Source: Burkholderia cepacia
GTDB lineage: Bacteria > Pseudomonadota > Gammaproteobacteria > Burkholderiales > Burkholderiaceae
Length of the DNA: 64,000 nucleotides
Reading direction: 5' to 3'
NCBI RefSeq assembly: GCF_001039005.1
Contig: NZ_LDWR01000041.1
Location: 353,486 to 417,485 of the forward strand
In this document: positions 60,579-64,000 of the stretch, piece after piece
How positions within the stretch are numbered: position 1 is the first letter of the stretch
How the letters are laid out: each line of letters begins with the position of its first letter
Notes under the pieces: model-generated
The model's database searches: none
The model's input: the letters and a program-made list of their open reading frames with translations, nothing else
What the model was told of the DNA's origin: nothing
Program-made: the position numbers and the translations under genes

Positions 60579-61550
60579 ATGCAATATCGACGGTTAGGCC
60601 GTTCCGGCCTGCAGATCAGCGCGCTGTCGCTCGGCTCGTGGGTCACGTACGGCAATCAGGTCGACCAGCGGGTCGCGCGCGAATGCCTCGCCGCGGCACG
60701 CGACGCGGGCGTCAATTTCTTCGACAACGCCGAGGTCTACGCCGGCGGAAAATCCGAGGAAATCATGGGCCAGGCACTCAAGTCGCTCGACTGGCCGCGC
60801 ATCAGCTATATCGTGTCCACGAAGTTCTTCTGGGGGCTCGCGGAAGCGCCGAACCAGTATCACACGCTGAACCGGAAATACCTGCTGAATGCAATCGACG
60901 GCTCGCTGCGCCGGCTGCAGCTCGACTATGTCGACCTCGTCTATTGCCATCGCCCCGATCCGCATACGCCGATCGAGGAAACCGTCTGGGCGATGAGCGA
61001 CATGATCGTGCGCGGCAAGGCGCTGTACTGGGGTACGTCGGAATGGAGTGCCGACGAGATTCGCGCCGCGTGCGAGATCGCCGAACGGCATCACCTGCAC
61101 AAGCCGGTCGTCGAACAACCCCAGTACAACCTGTTCCACCGCATTCGGGTCGAACAGGAATATGCACGGCTCTACGACGACTACGGTCTTGGCCTCACGA
61201 CCTGGAGCCCGCTGGCGTCCGGCCTTCTCACCGGCAAGTACCGCAACGGCGTGCCGCCCGGCAGCCGCGCGCAACTGCAGGGTTACGACTGGATGCGCGA
61301 CCGATTGACCGATCAGGCCAGCAACGAAATCGTCGAGCGGCTCGGCGGGATCGCGGCCGACCTCGGCTGCAGCACGGGCCAGCTCGCAATCGCGTGGGTG
61401 CTCGCGAATCCGCGCGTGAGTTCGGTCATCACCGGCGCATCGCGGATCGAGCAGATCGGCGACAACATGGGTGCGCTCGACGTCGTCGCGAAGCTGACGC
61501 CGGATGTGAAAAAACGCATCGAGGAAGTGGTCGGCGATGCATACGAGTAA
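60579..61550 (+). CDS. Aldo/keto reductase (potassium-channel beta subunit type)
   Basis: A 323-residue NADPH-dependent aldo/keto reductase. The catalytic Asp49 and Tyr54 are in NFFDNAEVYAGGKSEEIMG, Lys in STKFFWG and His in YCHRPDPHTP. The Kv-beta/YghZ-like subgroup is suggested by MQYRRLGRSGLQISALSLGS and WSPLASGLLTGKY. Substrate unknown. It is divergent from bdhA. Confidence 0.92.
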   Translation: MQYRRLGRSGLQISALSLGSWVTYGNQVDQRVARECLAAARDAGVNFFDNAEVYAGGKSEEIMGQALKSLDWPRISYIVSTKFFWGLAEAPNQYHTLNRKYLLNAIDGSLRRLQLDYVDLVYCHRPDPHTPIEETVWAMSDMIVRGKALYWGTSEWSADEIRAACEIAERHHLHKPVVEQPQYNLFHRIRVEQEYARLYDDYGLGLTTWSPLASGLLTGKYRNGVPPGSRAQLQGYDWMRDRLTDQASNEIVERLGGIAADLGCSTGQLAIAWVLANPRVSSVITGASRIEQIGDNMGALDVVAKLTPDVKKRIEEVVGDAYE

Positions 61551-61661
61551 GGCGACTCACGGCCACTCGCGTACAATACGCGGCCGCGTCGGCGCCCGGC
61601 TTGACGGCCGCGCGCGATCGACCGCTTTCATCGATTCACCTTTCGTTTCAGGCAGCCCGCC

Positions 61662-62507
61662 ATGCTCAGTTATCGTCACGGTTTTCACGCAGGCAACCAC
61701 GCGGACGTGCTCAAGCACGCCGTCGTCGTCCAACTGCTGCGCTACCTGAACAAGAAAGACAAGTCGTACTGGTACATCGACACACACGCGGGCGCAGGCG
61801 TGTACTCGCTGCGCGACGGTTACGCGGCGAAGACGGCGGAGTTCGACACCGGCATCGGCCGGCTGTGGAACGACAAGAACCTGCCGGAAGCGCTGGGCGA
61901 CTATGTGGACGAAGTACGCGCGCTGAACGACGACGGCGAACTGCGCTTCTACCCGGGTTCCCCGTACATCGCATGGCGATCGATGCGCGAGCAGGACCGC
62001 ATGCGGCTGTTCGAAATGCACACGACGGAAATCGACGTGCTGCGCCACAATTTCCGCGACGCGGGGCGACGCGCGATGATCTTCGCCGGTGACGGTTTCG
62101 AAGGCATCAAGGCGCTGCTGCCGCCGCCGCCGCGCCGCGCACTCGTGCTGATCGACCCGTCCTACGAGGACAAGAAGGATTACGCGCGCACGGTAAGCTG
62201 CGTGGCGGAATGCCTGAAGCGTTTCGCGACGGGCTGCTACGCGATCTGGTATCCGCAGGTCACCCGGTTGGAATCGCAGCGCTTTCCCGAGCAGTTGAAG
62301 CGCCTGCAACCGAACAACTGGCTGCATCTGACGCTGACGGTCTCGAATCCGCCGACCGATGGGCTGGGACTCTACGGCAGCGGGATGTTCATTCTGAATC
62401 CGCCGTATACGCTCGCCCAGAGCATGAACGAGGCACTGCCCTATCTGGTCGAGACGCTGGGACAGGATAGCGGCGCCCGCTTCCAGATCGAGCAGCGCGG
62501 AAACTGA
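61662..62507 (+). CDS. rlmJ: 23S rRNA (adenine(2030)-N(6))-methyltransferase RlmJ
   Basis: A 281-residue SAM-dependent methyltransferase. The RlmJ opening MLSYRHGFHAGNHADVLKH is diagnostic; the catalytic motif is DPSYE in VLIDPSYEDKKDYARTV (usually DPPY). It methylates A2030 of 23S rRNA. A TACAAT hexamer at 61572-61577 may be its -10. Confidence 0.96.
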   Translation: MLSYRHGFHAGNHADVLKHAVVVQLLRYLNKKDKSYWYIDTHAGAGVYSLRDGYAAKTAEFDTGIGRLWNDKNLPEALGDYVDEVRALNDDGELRFYPGSPYIAWRSMREQDRMRLFEMHTTEIDVLRHNFRDAGRRAMIFAGDGFEGIKALLPPPPRRALVLIDPSYEDKKDYARTVSCVAECLKRFATGCYAIWYPQVTRLESQRFPEQLKRLQPNNWLHLTLTVSNPPTDGLGLYGSGMFILNPPYTLAQSMNEALPYLVETLGQDSGARFQIEQRGN

Positions 62508-62522
62508 TCGCGCGACCGGTCG

Positions 62523-62861
62523 TTACGGCTGCGGTCTAGGCGCAAGCCTTGGCTGGTTGGCCGGCGGCGCGCCACCCCAGCCGGGGACATTGATATACGG
62601 CGCGACAAACAGCGGAACCGACGTGTTCGGCGCTTGCCCGGCCGGCGCCCGCATGCCCGCCGGCTCGACGATCGGCTCGGAAGACAACGGCGCGGTCTGC
62701 AGCACCAACCCGCCCTTGCCGTCCTGGATACCGCGTTGCGTATCCAGAATCAACGGTTTGGACGACGTCGCCGCGCCGGCCGCGAGACCATGGACAAGCA
62801 CCACCGCGCCCAGAGCGAGGCGCGCGCGGGCACTGCGACGCACATCGAGACGCAAACGCAT
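62523..62861 (-). CDS. Hypothetical secreted protein, 112 residues
   Basis: An exported protein with signal peptide LALGAVVLVHGLAAGAATSS, then a Pro/Ala-rich low-complexity mature part (PLSSEPIVEPAGMRAPAGQA, ending RLAPRPQP). I recognise no domain. It lies behind the DUF3563 gene on the same strand but is separated by a terminator. Frame is consistent with coding but the family is unknown. Confidence 0.55.
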   Translation of the reverse strand: MRLRLDVRRSARARLALGAVVLVHGLAAGAATSSKPLILDTQRGIQDGKGGLVLQTAPLSSEPIVEPAGMRAPAGQAPNTSVPLFVAPYINVPGWGGAPPANQPRLAPRPQP

Positions 62862-62934
62862 GATCGTGTCCTTCAGGATGAAAAGCAGGCCCATACCATA
62901 GCGCTGCGCAGACGATTTCGCCAGATCCGGCGCA

Positions 62935-62966
62935 CAAAAAAACAAAGCCCCGTCAATACGGGGCTT
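62935..62966 (-). terminator. Rho-independent terminator of the DUF3563 gene
   Basis: On the minus strand AAGCCCCGT (62966-62958) and ACGGGGCTT (62953-62945) pair around ATTG, followed by TGTTTTTTT. Confidence 0.85.
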
Positions 62967-63008
62967 GCTTATCGTTCGGTGCCACACGGCACCTGACGGT
63001 GACTCGAA

Positions 63009-63155
63009 TTACAGCGAGTAGCCGTTGGTTTCGAGCGAACGGATACGGCGCTCGAGCTGGACGATGTCCGACGACGTGGCGAGGTAAGCCTCACGGCGCT
63101 CACGTTCTGCGGATTCGAACCAGTTGCTCAGCTTTTCGACGATGTAGGCGATCAT
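63009..63155 (-). CDS. DUF3563 family small protein, 48 residues
   Basis: MIAYIVEKLSNWFESAERER followed by REAYLATSSDIVQLERRIRS. This amphipathic, charged peptide is typical of the DUF3563 family of Burkholderiales. The ATG at 63155 has GGAGAACG before it (TTCCTTGGAGAACGTCATG on the minus strand). A terminator follows about 45 bases after the stop. Function unknown. Confidence 0.85.
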   Translation of the reverse strand: MIAYIVEKLSNWFESAERERREAYLATSSDIVQLERRIRSLETNGYSL

Positions 63156-63371
63156 GACGTTCTCCAAGGAAAAGGGACCCCTGGTGAATCGAGATTCAGG
63201 GATTTCCCGTATAGGGTATTCCCGAATTATAGCGACGCCGCACCAAGATGCTAGTGAAATACTTGCATGGAAGCCATTCCAATCTGGAATACCCGCACGC
63301 CAACCCATCGCAAACAATTGATTTTTATAGATATTGAATCAGGCGCCCATGTCGGGCCTCGAGTGCACGCA

Positions 63372-63776
63372 CTAATCTGGTTCACTGACGGGGTCGGCCA
63401 GGCGCGCCAAAATCGGGCACTCGGGCCGGCCGTCACCATGGCAGTGCGCGGCCAGGTCGGCCAGCGTATCGCGCATGTCGCTCAGCTCCGCGATGCGCTT
63501 GTCGAGTTCGGCCACGTGCTCGAGGGCAATCGACTTCACCTCGGCGCTGGCGCGGGAGCGATCTTGCCAGAGCGTCAACAGCTTGCGGATGTCCTCGACA
63601 AGAAAACCAAGCCGTCGCGCCTGACGGATAAAGCGCAGGATATGGATTTCGTCCGCGCCGTAGACCCGGTAGCCGGCGTCGGTACGCTTGCTCGGTGCAA
63701 GCAGGCCGACCTGTTCGTAGTACCGGATCATTTTTGCGCTGACTCCGGATTCGCGTGACGCGTCGCCGATATTCAT
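63372..63776 (-). CDS. cueR: MerR family regulator, CueR-like (copper-responsive)
   Basis: A 134-residue MerR-type activator. The HTH is MNIGDASRESGVSAKMIRYY, the dimerisation helix spans about residues 75-110, and the metal loop has Cys112 and Cys120 in HCHGDGRPECPIL. The CueR-type Ser at residue 77 region (RASAEVK) fits monovalent Cu/Ag sensing. The target copper exporter gene is not in the window; it may lie beyond base 64000. Confidence 0.88.
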   Translation of the reverse strand: MNIGDASRESGVSAKMIRYYEQVGLLAPSKRTDAGYRVYGADEIHILRFIRQARRLGFLVEDIRKLLTLWQDRSRASAEVKSIALEHVAELDKRIAELSDMRDTLADLAAHCHGDGRPECPILARLADPVSEPD

Positions 63777-64000
63777 TCCCCGCCCTCTCCATCAAGCCCT
63801 GGTTTCGAACATGAGCGTCGACGTAAGCAATCGCCGACGACATTTCGATCGTATCAAATCGCGCGGTTTCGTTCCGCGGTGAGGGCCGGCAGCGGGATGG
63901 ACGGTGGCTGACCTGGCGTAGGTCGACGGATGCAGCGATTGGGCCACGCAGCGCTAGCCGACCCTGAGTGCATTTCCGTCGCCGAAATGCAAAAACCCCC
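63777..64000. other. Window end, no gene seen; partial hairpin
   Basis: No coding region is recognised after the CueR-like gene's start. GCATTTC (63970-63976) and GAAATGC (63984-63990) form a 7-bp hairpin followed by AAAAACCCCC at the edge. This could be one arm of a terminator whose rest lies outside. Confidence 0.35.

Noticed and set aside
1..64000. CRISPR array, rRNA genes, insertion sequences or prophage
   Set aside because: No regularly spaced repeats, transposase or phage structural genes were seen; the short repeats found are limited to two or three copies.

Overview
The window looks like part of the main chromosome of a Burkholderia cepacia complex-type betaproteobacterium. It is very GC-rich throughout, with dense coding and C/G-ending codons. 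The gene sets are typical of Burkholderia: hutHCUDI, a 20-residue peptide plus tonB-exbB-exbD next to bfd, a HemP-type gene followed by a small-RNA-like region, ftrABCD, and the DUF4212/symporter pair. No phage, insertion sequence, plasmid function, rRNA or CRISPR array was seen. The one tRNA (Ser-GGA) is intact with no integrated element beside it.

Layout. 1-5.2 kb: histidine utilisation operon on the minus strand (hutH-hutC-hutU-hutD-hutI, the last cut by the window edge), with two HutC-type palindromes before hutH. 5.3-12.5 kb: an amino-acid-type binding protein, a phosphopantetheinyl transferase, an alpha/beta hydrolase with a tandem structured element before it, a LysR regulator, an MFS transporter and a photolyase. 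12.6-22.3 kb: a probable sulfation regulon. It has two small lipocalin-like/SnoaL-like proteins, an operon for DUF1214, sulfotransferase, SDR and DHH phosphoesterase, a divergent cysD-cysNC pair that would make PAPS, and a LuxR-type regulator. 22.4-28 kb: MFS transporter plus lactonase, an AraC regulator divergent from a fatty acid desaturase, and a HAD hydrolase. 28-32.9 kb: a tellurite/stress operon (telA, vWA, DUF475 TerC-like, terD, unknown). 33-42.5 kb: LysE exporter, Fur-controlled TonB receptor, tRNA-Ser, solute symporter with DUF4212 subunit, acs, EamA exporter. 42.6-55.9 kb: UPF0114, class I fumarase, and an iron-handling stretch (bfr, murI, bfd, tonB-exbBD, LysR/pirin, hemP with downstream small-RNA candidate, ftrABCD). 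56-64 kb: uvrB, tyrB-like aminotransferase, 3-hydroxybutyrate dehydrogenase, aldo/keto reductase, rlmJ, two small proteins and a CueR-like regulator.

The most interesting system is at 12.6-22.3 kb. A shared box, TTAGTCCA-nn-C-S-GACGA, lies before three separate transcription units. In each, a -10-like hexamer follows 38-39 bases after the start of the box. Two of the boxes form a perfect 19-bp inverted repeat between the divergent DUF1214 and cysD operons. Together the genes could make PAPS (CysD/CysNC), transfer sulfate to a small molecule (sulfotransferase with SDR, DUF1214, SRPBCC and SnoaL-like partners) and perhaps recycle the by-product PAP (DHH phosphoesterase), under the adjacent LuxR regulator. 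The substrate is unknown. The box pattern is read from the sequence; the pathway is inference.

A second notable element is a tandem 49-base repeat at 8263-8360. Its two copies have conserved loops but different, still complementary stems, which is the mark of a structured RNA.
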